DNA from: Heterohyrax brucei
Taxonomy: Eukaryota; Chordata; Mammalia; Hyracoidea; Procaviidae
Reading direction: 5' to 3'
Assembly (NCBI GenBank): GCA_028571685.1
Contig: CM053156.1
Span: forward strand, 84,199,049 to 84,263,048
DNA length: 64,000 nucleotides
The notes under the pieces are model-generated. The model was not told the DNA's origin. It did no database searches and saw nothing but the letters and a program-made list of their open reading frames with translations. Position 1 is the stretch's first letter; each line of letters starts with the position of its first letter. The translations under genes were made by a program, and so were the position numbers. This document shows, piece by piece, positions 51,162 to 61,969 of the stretch.

Positions 51162-52031
51162 CCTGTTGTTAGGTGCTGTCCAGTGAGCTACCACTCACAG
51201 TGACCCTGTGTGCAACAGATTAAAACACTCATTGATTGTCCAGTTTTTGCACACATATAAGGTGATTAAAAATACTGTGGTTTAGGTCAACTGCACCATA
51301 GTCCTCAAGGGGACATTTTTACTTTTTGACACTATAAAGAGAGTATTTGCAGTAGATTTGCCCAGTAAAATGTGTCATTTGACTTCCTGACCACTAGTTC
51401 CATGGCTGTTGATTGTGGATCCAAGTGAAATGAAATCCTTGACAACTTAAATCTTTTTCCCATTTGTCATGATGCTACTTACTTCTTCCAGTTGTGAGGA
51501 CTCTTGTTTTCTTCACGTTTGGGTGTAATCCATACTCAAGGCGGTGGTCTGATCTTCATTAGTAAATGCTTCAAGTCCTCTTTACTTTCAAAAAGCAAAG
51601 CTGTATCATCTGCGTACTTCAGGTTGTTAATAAGTCCTCCCCCAATTCTGATGTCACATTCTTCTTCAAACAGTCCACCTTCTTGGAGTATTTGCTCATC
51701 ACACAGACTAAGTACAGTGAAAAGATACCTGATGCACCCCTTCCCTGAAGTGAAACCATGTGTTATCCCCCTTTTTCTGTTTGATCTAAGTACACTTTCT
51801 GCATAAGACAATTAAGTGCTCTGGAATTCCCATTCTTCATCATATTATCCATAATTTATCATGACCCACATTGTCAAAAGCCTTTGCATAGTCAATAAAA
51901 CACGTTATCATCTTTCTGGTTTTCTGTGCTTTCAGTCCAGGTTCACATGGCATCAGCAGTGTTATCCCCATTTCAAATCCTCTTCCGAATCTGGCTTGAA
52001 CTCTTGGCAATTTCCTGTTAATCTATTACTG
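51162..52031 (-). mobile_element. RTE LINE fragment (antisense) with target duplication
   Basis: It starts with the inverted RTE end 'tgttgttaggtgctgtccag' and runs through the reverse transcriptase with an intact YADD box (NNLKYADDTALLFESKED) near 51600-51630, to a 5' truncation at 52031. ctggagact occurs at 51153-51161 and again at 52032-52040. Confidence 0.85.
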
Positions 52032-52372
52032 CTGGAGACTGTAATTCTAAAATCGAGGTGTGAGTAGAGCCACGGTCCCTCCAGAGACCATGCGGGAGAG
52101 GTAGATGTCAACCATGTTTAGCGCTTCTTGTCTTGAAGGCACACCACTCCAGTATCTGCCTCTGTCTTCCCTTGGTTCTCTGAATGTTTCTCCTTTTCTG
52201 TAGCATCTGAGGACACTCACTAAATTTAGGGTTTATCCCAAATCTGGAATGATTACATCTCAAAATCTTCAACTTGATTGTATCTATGAAAATGCTATAA
52301 GGTCACATTGGCTGAAACCAAGGGTTAGAATTTGGGCGTATCATTTGGGGGCCACTACTCAACTCACAAGGA
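52032..52372 (-). mobile_element. MaLR-like LTR, 5' part (antisense)
   Basis: 'ctgtaattctaaaatcgagg', 'ttgattgtatctatgaaaat' and 'gggttagaatttgggcgtat' continue the LTR begun at 51083. Confidence 0.5.
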
Positions 52373-52582
52373 TCCCTAGTGGTACAATAGTTAAGTTCTC
52401 AGCTGCTAACAGATAGATCGGTGGTTCAAAGCTACCCAACCACTACACCGAAGAAAGACCTAGCAAACTACTGCACGAAAGATTCTAGTGAAGAAAGCTC
52501 CATGGGATAGTTCTACTCTGTCACATGGTGTTGTTGTGAATCAGAATCAATTTGAAAACATCTAACAACAATAACAACTCAA
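52370..52582 (+). mobile_element. AfroSINE, long class, with CAA tail
   Basis: 'ggatccctagtggtacaata' head, 'gaagaaagacctagcaaact' middle and 'tctaacaacaataacaac' tail. Confidence 0.88.
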
Positions 52583-52649
52583 CCCACCACACTTTTGTTC
52601 TTCAGCTACAATATTTTGTGCACCTGCTACCCCACAAGGGCTTTACCCA

Positions 52650-52806
52650 ACCCATCCCACTACCATCAAGTCAGGTCTGACTCATAGCAACCCTATAGAC
52701 AGAGTAGGACTGCCCTATGGAGTTTCCAAGGAGGGCCTGGCAGATTTGAACTGCTAGCCTTTTGATTAGCAGGTGTAGTAATTAATCCACTATGCCACCA
52801 GGCTTT
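52650..52806 (-). mobile_element. AfroSINE (antisense), short class
   Basis: 'gtcaggtctgactcatagca', 'cagatttgaactgctagcct' and 'aatccactatgccaccaggc'. Confidence 0.9.
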
Positions 52807-52988
52807 GAATCATGAATGTGTTATTTTTCCCAGTTGGCCAATGAAGACACACAGGCTTAGAGAAAGTCAGTAACTTGACCAATTTAAAAAGCCCTGGGAA
52901 AGTAGAAGAGATGACTTTTCTCACGGGTTATCCTGATGGCACAGTATTTTTTTCATATATGAATTTAGGAACATTTGCTAAAAATCCA

Positions 52989-53188
52989 ACAGCCTTGGTA
53001 GCACAGTGGCTAAGAGGTTGCCTGCTAACCTAAAGATTATTGGTTTGAACCCATCAGCTGTTCCTCAGGAGAGAGATGTGGCAATCCACATCTAGAAACA
53101 CTTACAACCCTGGGAAGTCTATGGAGATCCCTTCTCTGTCTTATAGGGTCACTATGAGGGAATCAACTCAACAGCAACAGGTTTGGCC
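52989..53188 (+). mobile_element. AfroSINE, long class
   Basis: 'gccttggtagcacagtggct' head, 'gagatgtggcaatccacatc' middle and 'agggtcactatgagggaatc' tail. Confidence 0.9.
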
Positions 53189-53214
53189 CAACTTACATAA
53201 TGTTCAAGCAGGCC

Positions 53215-53560
53215 TGTCTGTCTACCACTAGCTCTAGTCACTATCACTCACTCTTTGCCTGCTAATTCTACTTCCTGAATTTGTCAGATGCTGCCAGCAT
53301 CATCCTACCTTAGGGACTTTGCACTTGCTCTTCCCTGTCACTGGAAGGCTTTTCTCTCCCAGCAATCTGCACAGCCCACTCCCTCCTTTCATCCACATCT
53401 GAAGATCTTTTTCTTGGGGAGGCTGTTTCTGGCCACTCCATCCAAGACTGGTCTCCTCTTCCCACGGCCACTCTCTGGCCTCTGCCCTGGGTGATGCTGT
53501 AACAGGTGGAACCACTGCTTCCTGCTGTTACATCATATTCTGTGATACGTCTTGAGCCTA
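53215..53560 (-). mobile_element. L2 fragment (antisense)
   Basis: 'agggactttgcacttgctct' with 'tccctgtcactggaaggctt' is the inverted L2 coding/3' region. Confidence 0.65.
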
Positions 53561-54059
53561 CTTCCTAAAATTTTAGAATTCAGGACATTCCTAGATTGGC
53601 TTCAGATGACTTATTTTTGTTGCTATCATTTATCCCCCTTCCTTTGTTTTGTGTTTGTAGGTGACATTTTTCCATTTACCAGCTGATAGGATTTAAACAG
53701 ATAATAGAAAATGCCAATTTGAAGTTGTGGGAGCAGCACCACTGGTCTTGTGGAACATTTTATTGCATTCTCTTTGATTGCTGGACATTTATTATTTTCT
53801 CTTCTTTTATTGCTATCAGCACCATTTTTTACCCCAGACAACATTAACTAAAAATTAATCCACAAAAATATTAAAATGTGATATGTTCCCAAAGCCTTGT
53901 ATTCATTTATCATCTTTGTATTCTTGCCAGTGAATTTCTTTGACATTTGTTTTAACTTTGCCTTCGAAGAGCACAGATAGAGGGTAGGGGCATACATTCA
54001 CTTGTAATCAAAATTGCACAAAGGGATGGAGTTATAGACAAAACCAGCAACAAACTCAC
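53561..54059. other. intergenic, nothing recognised
   Basis: No feature supported. Confidence 0.35.
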
Positions 54060-54250
54060 AGCAGGCATTGAGAATGCACTAGGTATAAAGCAGCTTTATA
54101 CGGCTTTGTGTGTGTTTTACACATAATCATTACACCAGACCTTTCATATATGAGCTATTGTTCTCATGTATAAATAAACTGAAGGCTGAAGGTGACTAAA
54201 TTTGCTAAGCAACCAGTAGAGGCAGAATTTTCACCCCGGTAGTCTTACCT
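54060..54250 (-). mobile_element. MIR fragment (antisense)
   Basis: 'ctcatgtataaataaactga' and 'gctaagcaaccagtagaggc' fit an inverted MIR. Confidence 0.45.
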
Positions 54251-54354
54251 AAAGTGCACCCATCTAACTGCTCCCTAACTCCCCATTGATGCATTTGGGA
54301 TCCACCTCCCACTTTTGTCACCACTCATCTGCAGTGTGTTGCACTGTGGCAGTT

Positions 54355-54700
54355 TGTGTATTGCTGTGATGCTGGAGGCTCTGACACTGGTATACCAAAC
54401 GCCAGCAGGGTCAGCAGTGGTGGACAGATTTCAGCAGAACTTCCAGACTAAGATAGACTAGGAAGAAAGGCCTGGCAATCCACTTCTGAAAACTCACCGA
54501 TGAAAACCTTGTGGATCACAACAGAACATTGTCAACACATCATCAGGTGGGATCACTGCTGGAGAAGGACATCCTGCTGGTCAAGCAGAGGACCAGCGAG
54601 GGCGAGGAAGACACTCAGTGAGATGGACTGACGTGCTTGTCCCAAGGATGGATGTACTACAGAGAGTGAGAGTGACGTAGAACAGGTATAATTCTCCTAT
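54355..54700 (+). mobile_element. RTE LINE derivative with internal deletion
   Basis: The first part ('ttcagcagaacttccagact', 'gaagaaaggcctggcaatcc', 'ggatcacaacagaacattgt') looks like RTE 5' sequence. After about 54535 it changes to the RTE 3' part ('gctggagaaggacatcctgc', 'actcagtgagatggactgac'). Confidence 0.6.
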
Positions 54701-55047
54701 TTGCTTTGGGAGACAAAAGTCATTCCTTTTACTACCAGCAGACCTGGACAGTTTTAGAAAACAATTGTACAGTTCTGCTTGTCAACTCCTTCGAAGACTA
54801 AGTAGAAGAAATTTTATTTCTTCATGACATTACACCAGAAAAAAAGTATAAAAATTGCTAAGTGAAAGTGTAGGCTGAGAAATTTGTGTGTGTGTTATTA
54901 GAATAACCTGCTAAAACAAGCAGTAAAAACTATTTGTTGATGGCCAATAAACTTGTCAGGTACTCAACTTCAATAGTCACTAAAAATGCAGATTAAAACC
55001 AGTGTGATAATACTCCAGGTCTGCTGGAATGCTAATGCAGAATGTTC
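54701..55047. other. intergenic, nothing recognised
   Basis: No feature supported. Confidence 0.35.
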
Positions 55048-55098
55048 CGTTGGATACAAGGTGGCCATGAATCAGAGTCCACTAGACAGCAGCTATCT
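55048..55098 (+). mobile_element. AfroSINE/RTE tail fragment
   Basis: 'aaggtggccatgaatcagag' with 'tccactagacagcagct' is the common tail only. Confidence 0.5.
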
Positions 55099-55118
55099 GT
55101 CTATCCACCTGTCTGTCG

Positions 55119-55635
55119 GTCTTAGTAACCTAGTACTGTTATACAAGATAATACCACAGGTGGATGCTTTAACAAAGGGAAATTTATTCTCTCACAGTCC
55201 AGTCAGCTAAAAGCCCAAATTCAGGGCATCAGTTCCAGGGAAAGGCTTTCTTTTTCTATAGGCTCTAGGGGAAGTTCCTTGTCAACCATCTTCCCCCGGT
55301 CAAGGAGCGTTTCAGGTGTAGGAACTCCAGGATCAGAAGATGCAGTCTGCTCCCGGGGCTGCTTTCTTGTTGCTATAAGGTCTCCATGTCTCTTTGATCC
55401 CTTCTTTTTTTTTCCGTATCTCAGAAGAGGCTAGCTTAAGACACTGTCTAATCTTATAGATCTCATCAGTGTAACTGTCACTAATGCATCTCATCGGCAT
55501 CATAGATGCAGGATTTCTATCACATATGGAAATCATATCAGGCATCCAAATGGTAGACAATCACACAATACTGGGAACCATGACCCAGCCAAAATGATAC
55601 ACATAATTTTGGGAGACACAACCCAGGACATGACA
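55119..55635 (-). mobile_element. MaLR-like solo LTR (antisense)
   Basis: 'ggtcttagtaacctagtact' ... 'gaaatttattctctcacagt' ... 'gggagacacaacccaggaca'. Same family as 23657-24142. Confidence 0.65.
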
Positions 55636-55804
55636 CTACTTCTCTGTCTGTCTGTTTACCAGTTTTCTTTCCCTCTGATCACTACGATCATCCTTCAGGG
55701 ATTCATAAGCACAGGTAAAGGTGAGCAGACAGACCAAGAAGCCTCGCATACAGTGAGCCAATGTTAGATGACTCCTTGAGGATATCTTAATAACAAGGTT
55801 CAGC

Positions 55805-56015
55805 ATCCACTCAGTGCTTCTCCAAGTGCTCTGCACACTTCCTCCAGTCTTTCGATCTTCCCATCAGCTCTAAGAGGCAGCCAGCATCACGATGTTCATT
55901 CATGTTGAGAGAGACAAGAGCAAGGAAAAGATAAGTCACCTATCCATGTCACCACTGATAAGGAGGGGAGTGAGGAGTCAGCCAAACGTAAGCTTTCAGA
56001 ATCCACCCCCAACTG
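55805..56015 (-). mobile_element. MIR fragment (antisense)
   Basis: 'ccactcagtgcttctccaag', 'cttcccatcagctctaagag' and 'aagataagtcacctatccat' follow the inverted MIR order. Confidence 0.5.
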
Positions 56016-56659
56016 CTGTCTCATCCTGAGATGACTGGAGCTTCTTGTTAGGATGCAGTACTTCATGGCAACTTTTATTTATCTTATTTCCTTTTTCCAT
56101 CCAAAAACTCAAGGGAGAGACTGTGTGAGGAGACTTTAAGCCACCAATACTCTCCAAAACTTACAACACTAAAAAATAATAGGGGAGGAAGAAAGGCAAA
56201 CAGTTGCCATAAATCAAGTTTTCTCCAAGCATTTCCAATTGGTGCAGAGTTTTCTGACCAACAATTTTTGGGGGTTTTTTCAGATTTGGGTTCAATCGAT
56301 AGTCTCAAATTTCACATTATTAAAGTAATTCTAACTTGTCAAGAATTCTGACCTAAAAACAAGCATCTATAATGTTGAAACTGGGCCAGGCACAGGATGG
56401 CCAAAAATCTCATTTTTCAAATGGTTTCATCAGCAGTGTGGCAGTAATTCACAAATACTCCCAGAGTCATTGAACTCATTTGCTAAACAATTAGCAGAGG
56501 TGGATCAAGAAATACTAGTCACAGAGGCTGACCCATCAAATCTATCTCTTTAAACATCCTCTGAAGCACAATCTCATTGTTGTTTGGAAATAACTGGAAA
56601 TTGTCAGCCATTTCCCATGTCAAGGAGACAATGCTGAAATAATCTACAGAGTTGGAGAG
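56016..56659. other. intergenic, nothing recognised
   Basis: No feature supported. Confidence 0.35.
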
Positions 56660-56739
56660 TCCCATGGCAAAAGTGCTTCACAAACATATACATAGGAATC
56701 ACCTGGGATATTCTTGAAGTTCAAACGTAGTTTAGTAGG

Positions 56740-57370
56740 TGTTACGGACTATGTTATGGCCCCTAAAACTGCATCACTTTGGCTAGGTCATGATTCCCAG
56801 TAGTGAGTGGCAGTCCATCATTTTGTAGTCTGATGTGATTATCCATGTGTTATAAATCCTAACCTTAATGGAGTCCTGGTGGTGCAGTAGTTAAACATTA
56901 TGACTGCTAACCTAAAGGTCAGGAATTGGAATCCACCAGCCTCCTTAGAAACCCTATGGGGCAGTTCTGCTCCTCCCATTGACTCTGTGAGTCAAGTCAA
57001 CTAGATGGCAATGATTTCATGACATTAATGAGGCAGAATTAGAAGCAGAATTCAACCTACATGACTCGATTGTATGTTGTGTCAACCTCTTTTGAGATAT
57101 AAAAGAGAGACGTGAGTGGAGAGGGACCTCCTACCACCAAGAATGAAAGTGTCCTCTGGACCCAGGGTCTGTGTTCTGAGAAGCTCCTGGGCAAGAGGAA
57201 GATTGACAAGGATCTTCCTCCAGGGCCAACAGAAACAGGATGACTTCCCCTGGAGCTGGTGACTTGAATTCCAACTTCTATCCTCCTAAACTGTGAGAAA
57301 ATAAATTTCTCTTTGTGAAAGCCATCCCCTTGTGGTATTTCTGTTAGAGCAGCACTAGATGACTAAGATA
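56740..57370 (+). mobile_element. MaLR-like solo LTR carrying an AfroSINE
   Basis: It begins tgttacggactatgttatgg and ends gcactagatgactaagata, with gtagg before and gtagt after as a near-perfect 5-bp target duplication. 'gagaaaataaatttctcttt' near 57295 is the LTR poly(A) signal region. Confidence 0.7.
56869..57016 (+). mobile_element. AfroSINE, short class, inside LTR
   Basis: 'ggagtcctggtggtgcagta' head, 'aggaattggaatccaccagc' and 'gagtcaagtcaactagatgg'. Confidence 0.92.
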
Positions 57371-57489
57371 GTAGTTCTGGGCTGGACCCTAAACCTGCAT
57401 TTGTGGCAAGTTCAGAAGCGATGCCAGCGATTCTAGCCCGTGAGCCACATTTTTAGACTAAAAGTACTGCTCACATCTTGACAAGATCA

Positions 57490-57700
57490 CAGGCTTTGCA
57501 ATCAGATCAGCCTGGGTTTGAACCCTATCTCTGCCCCTTTTGGGCTGGATGACCATGACTAGGGTTTAACCTCTCTGAGCACCCATTTCCTCATTTGTTA
57601 AATTGTGCCTGAGAAGACAAATCCCACGAGGTTGTGGTCAGGGTAGAATGCAATTGCCTGTGGAGTGTCTGGAAAAGACGAGGCAGTCAAGAAATAGAAT
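57490..57700 (+). mobile_element. MIR
   Basis: 'cctgggtttgaaccctatct', 'ttaacctctctgagcaccca' and 'tttcctcatttgttaaattg' in forward order. Confidence 0.8.
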
Positions 57701-57770
57701 CCATACAGTGACTAATAATCCTTATCATTCATGCATTTACAGATAGTATTATGTTAGGGATAATAATTAA

Positions 57771-57945
57771 AGAACCCTGGTCATGTAGTGGTTAAAAATT
57801 TGGCTGCTAACCAAAAGGCCAGTGGTTCAAACCCACCAGTTGCCCCTCTGGAGAAAGATATGACAGCCTGCTTCCATAAAGATCACAATCTACTCTGTCC
57901 TATAGGGTTGCTGCAAGTCAAAGTCAACACAGTGGTAACAAGTTA
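57771..57945 (+). mobile_element. AfroSINE, long class
   Basis: 'gaaccctggtcatgtagtgg' head, 'gctgctaaccaaaaggccag' and 'tctactctgtcctatagggt'. Confidence 0.9.
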
Positions 57946-58278
57946 ACAAGAATTATTACATTCATCTAAAAAGATGGTGACAAAATGGGAAGAGGTGCTA
58001 TAGGTACATTCAAAGAGATGAATAGGATTCCAAAAACCATCCGATGAGCCCTAAAGTACACAGTGGGTTTGTGTCAGAGCCAAAAGACTCCACCATAGGA
58101 AACTCCAGTCTTTTATAAAAAGACATTGAACAAACCCAACCAATCATTGTCTCAGAGAGAGACATGATTATATTGGATGGCAGACAAATCTGCTCTTCTG
58201 CTCTAGAGAGAGACTCTATCACACCTCCTAAGGCTATTTGCTACAAACATCCTTGAAAAGATAGTTCAGAACAAAGAG

Positions 58279-58414
58279 GTGTGCTGGAGAAAGGGTTACT
58301 GGTGACTTCTAGAATTCTTGGCCCAAACTGTACAGCCTTTCAGGCCAACTGAAGGTGTGGCTGGATGCTGAAAGATAACAAACTTTCCCAAGTTAGTGTA
58401 AAAGTGATTCTTCT
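58279..58414 (+). repeat. duplicated 136-bp segment, copy 1
   Basis: Matches 60010-60146 in the same orientation with about ten differences, sharing 'gagaaagggttactggtgac', 'aattcttggcccaaactgta' and 'gaaggtgtggctggatgctg'. The family is unknown. Confidence 0.85.
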
Positions 58415-58494
58415 TCCTCCACTCATTCACTGAGTATTCTTGGATGCCAGCCACAGCTTGAGAATGTTATATGCATCATACAGGCTGAAAGAGG

Positions 58495-58675
58495 AAACTA
58501 TCTTATTTAATCAGCACCATGACCCAAGAGGCAAATGTTAATATCATTGGTATTTTAAGGAGAAGGAAACTAAGGTTAAGTAGCTAACCCACGTTTATAT
58601 GACCCACCAGTGACAGAGTAGAAACTCAAACTTGAGTCTTCCTAACTCTGAAGCTCTTGCTCTTAAACATTAATA
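58495..58675 (-). mobile_element. MIR (antisense)
   Basis: 'ggagaaggaaactaaggtta' and 'aagtagctaacccacgttta' are an inverted MIR core. Confidence 0.65.
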
Positions 58676-59124
58676 AGTAGTTTGGGGTGTACAGTTGGTC
58701 TACTAAGTAGAGTAAATGTGGTCCTTACTTTCTGGGAGTTCTCAGATCCTGTGGGTAGAGAACAAACTATATATACCTCGTATAGGCAAAAACCACTTCA
58801 ATTACTTTAAAGAACTAGAAAGCCTCATCAATGAAGCATCCACATACACAGACTTGAAATAAAAGTCTGAGTGTCATGGTATCTTTGGGGAAAATTTGTG
58901 TATCTGCCAAACTCCCCAGTCATTCTTCAGAATCCTGGTTGTTCTGCCTGCATTGCCTTCTCTGTTAACTGGAGCTGCCTTTATGGAGTTATTCTACTCT
59001 TTTGTGTTAAATTGCTTTTCACATTTCCTCTAATCCACGTCTATGTAACTCCAAGATTTCATTTGCTGACTTATGCTGGACACAGGTGAGAGATCCTAGC
59101 AAATAAAGCTAGATTCGCCAGTTG

Positions 59125-59600
59125 CTTGTATAACTCAAGGCTCTTTTTTGCCACAAGTGATAGAAATCCAATTCAGACTAGCTTCAGAAAAAAGAAGTTA
59201 TTTATTGACTCACCTAACTGAAAAGTCTGGGCCAATGGGTCTGGCTTCAGGAACAGCTAGAGCCAGGGGTTCAAACAGTGTCAATTCTGCTTTTCAGGAG
59301 TCTTCTGCTGGTGTCAAGATGGCTAGTGGTAGCTCCATGCTTACGATCCTACAAGAATGCAGATGTCTTGCCCAGTGGTTTCGGGAGAAGTCCTGGAATT
59401 TATTCAGATTGGACTGATTGATGACATATGTTTATCCGTGAAACAATCACTGCAGCCAAGGAAAGGAAATATGCTAATTGGTCAGGCATAAGTCATGTGA
59501 CCACTCACAAGGCATGGTGGTAGGAGGTCCCCTAGTGACTACACGAATGGAAGCAGGAAGAGGTGATCTATGAAGACGTAGCTGCCAAAGTAACAGACAA
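59125..59600 (-). repeat. old interspersed repeat, family not named
   Basis: 'gatagaaatccaattcagac', 'agaagttatttattgactca' and 'ctaattggtcaggcataagt' recall a repeat common across mammals. A related stretch occurs at 60830-61230. Orientation is uncertain. Confidence 0.4.
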
Positions 59601-59784
59601 CGAGTACTGAGAAGATGAACCATCGGAAAAGTACCACTGTGCTTACAGAAAGAGTCTCCAAAAATACCAGAAATCACAGGAAGTTTGAAAGGCTCTTCAG
59701 AGTTGAGGAGCTAAGTAGATACAGTGGTAAGAGGATGTATCTCATTTTTCTTGATAATTCTTTCCAATCCTATAATGCAGACAT

Positions 59785-59822
59785 CACTGTGGAGTCATTA
59801 AAATCACTATGGAGTCATTAAA
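59785..59822 (+). repeat. short tandem repeat (about 19 bp, twice)
   Basis: atcactgtggagtcattaa is followed directly by aatcactatggagtcattaa. Confidence 0.85.
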
Positions 59823-59823
59823 C

Positions 59824-60009
59824 CTGAAAAACCCAAATCCACTGCCATAGAGTCAATTCAGACTCATAGCAACCCCACAGGGTTTCCAAGGCTGTAAATC
59901 TTTACAGAAGCAGACTGCCTCATCTTTCTCCCACACAGCCACTGGTGGTTTCGAACCACCAGCCTTTTGGTTAGCAGTCAATCAACTTAACCACTGCACC
60001 ACCAAGGGG
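59824..60009 (-). mobile_element. AfroSINE (antisense)
   Basis: 'gtcaattcagactcatagca', 'gtaaatctttacagaagcag' and 'accactgcaccaccaaggg'. It abuts the second copy of the duplicated segment. Confidence 0.92.
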
Positions 60010-60146
60010 GTGTGATGGAGAAAGGGTTACTGGTGACCTCTGGAATTCTTGGCCCAAACTGTACAGCCTTTGAGGCCAAATGAAGGTGTGGCTGGATGCT
60101 GAAAGTTAATAAAATTTCCCAAGTTAGTGTAAAAATGATTCTTCTT
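60010..60146 (+). repeat. duplicated segment, copy 2
   Basis: Same-orientation copy of 58279-58414; see that entry for the shared blocks. Confidence 0.85.
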
Positions 60147-60829
60147 TAACATCTGTCATTTAGGGTTCTCCAAAGCCCCTAAAAGCAATGGCTTCTGTGA
60201 ATGAAATACCCTCCCTAGCAACCGAGAGGAATATTAATGCCACTCAGGTAGTGACAGTGCTGGCAAAGACTGTTCTGACTGCCATCTGAGGCACTGAAGA
60301 AAGTCAGTCCGAAAATAAAAAAGCAAAATATTGGCAGGTTTGCATGCACATACACATTCGCGACTACCAACACGATTTTATAGATACCATTTTGTTAAAT
60401 TCAGAAGACCACACAAGCTAAAGAATTAAGCAAAAAGGTAGAAACAGAAAAATTAATATGGCCAGCACAAATGCTGTTCAGGGCCTCAGGGATCCGGGTA
60501 CCATGGAAATAGAAATTGTATTCAAGGCTATTTTACATGATCCTCATATCAATGAAGGAGTTTCATATTTGGGGAATTTAATGATCCATGGAAAATTGCC
60601 AGCAAGTTGAAAAACTATGGAGTGTTGATCAGCACATTGGATTTCCACATTTCTTTGTATTTCCTCTCTTCACAAGGGATACCAATGGATTGACAGACTT
60701 AATAAAAATATCCTGGAAACTCACCAGAAGGTGAAAATCTGAGGCAAGTGATCCTGGAATTATTTTCCAGAACTGTATCTTCCTTCCATGACTTCTACAA
60801 TGTTGGGCCACCTTGCTTAAGCAATACAG
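60147..60829. other. intergenic, nothing recognised
   Basis: No feature supported. Confidence 0.35.
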
Positions 60830-61230
60830 TGACAGAAAACCCAATCCACATAACTTAAGCATAAAAGACAACTTCCTGGTTTACGTAACAGAAGAATCCA
60901 GAAGCACCTGGCAGCATAGCTATATGAAGGACTCAGAGATGTCATCAGGACTCGGTTCTCTCTACTTTCTAGCACTGTCTTCTGTTGCACTGGTTTCATC
61001 ATCAGGCCTCATACTGTGGTCCCCACTGGCTCCAAACTCCTATCATCCCAGACTCAAGATGGTAGAAAATAAACTGTCTCCCTGGTACTTCCCACACAAA
61101 TCCTGTGAGTCTCTCTGAGTAAGGCAGCCTGGATGAGATGTTCTCTTCTGGACTAGTGACCAGGGTCAGGGAAGTGTGAGTCTCTGACTGGTCAGTTCTA
61201 GCCCAGCTGAGCCACCCTGGAAGTAAAAAA
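60830..61230 (-). repeat. old interspersed repeat, related to 59125-59600
   Basis: 'cttaagcataaaagacaact' and 'ccagactcaagatggtagaa' have counterparts in the first copy. Weak similarity. Confidence 0.35.
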
Positions 61231-61609
61231 CCGTTGTGTTTTCAGGGAAGAATTAGCTCATCATGCTGCCCCTGTCCATAAATCATAATGAAGGTCAACT
61301 TTTCTGAAAGCAATGGATTGGACTTGGTGATGCAGAGTGACCATATTGTATGGGCACTTTATGGTTCTAGGCACCTATAGGAGGTCATCCTGTTGGCCTC
61401 ATGCTGGAGGAAGGTGAATGGGTGGAGAGGAGAAGATAGGAGACTGTTGGGAAGATAAGACATGTATGGAGCAGAGAGGAAGAGTGTGCTATCACCGTGC
61501 AAGGAGAGCAGTGGAAGCTGCATGTAGGTCAGCATGTAAATTTATATGGGAATGTACATTTTCATTCAATCATCATCATAAAAAAAAAGGCAAAGAAACC
61601 TCCAAAGAA

Positions 61610-61772
61610 CAAAATTAAACCCACTGACATCAAGTTGATTCTGACTCATAGGGACCCTATAGGACAGAGCATAACTGCCAAATAGAGTTACCAGGGAGCA
61701 CCTGGTAGATTTAAACTGTTGACTTTTTGAATAGCAATCATAGCATTTAACCACCACATAACCAAAGTTTCC
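61610..61772 (-). mobile_element. AfroSINE (antisense), short class
   Basis: 'aagttgattctgactcatag', 'tagatttaaactgttgactt' and a degraded head. Confidence 0.85.
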
Positions 61773-61814
61773 AATAAGGCAATGTGAACTACTATTACCA
61801 GAAGAAAAGGTGTT

Positions 61815-61969
61815 GTTTATAACCACTGTCACAGAGTCAATTCCAACTCATAGTAACCCTATGAGGCACAGTAGAACCGCATCATAGAGTTTCCAAGGAG
61901 CACCTGGTAAATCTGAACTGCCAATTTGGGGGTTAGCAGCTGTACCTATTAACCACTACGACACCACAG
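61815..61969 (-). mobile_element. AfroSINE (antisense), short class
   Basis: 'gtcaattccaactcatagta', 'gtttccaaggagcacctggt' and 'aaccactacgacaccacag'. Confidence 0.9.

Larger units (their letters stand above)
56660..57470 (-). mobile_element. MER5-like element split by an LTR
   Basis: 'acataggaatcacctgggat' up to 56739 and 'gtagttctgggctggaccct' from 57371 form the two halves of a MER5-type element. Strand is uncertain because the element is nearly palindromic. Confidence 0.5.

Noticed and set aside
51536-51811. 91-codon minus-strand frame as a host gene
   Set aside because: It contains the RTE reverse-transcriptase YADD region and belongs to the inserted LINE.
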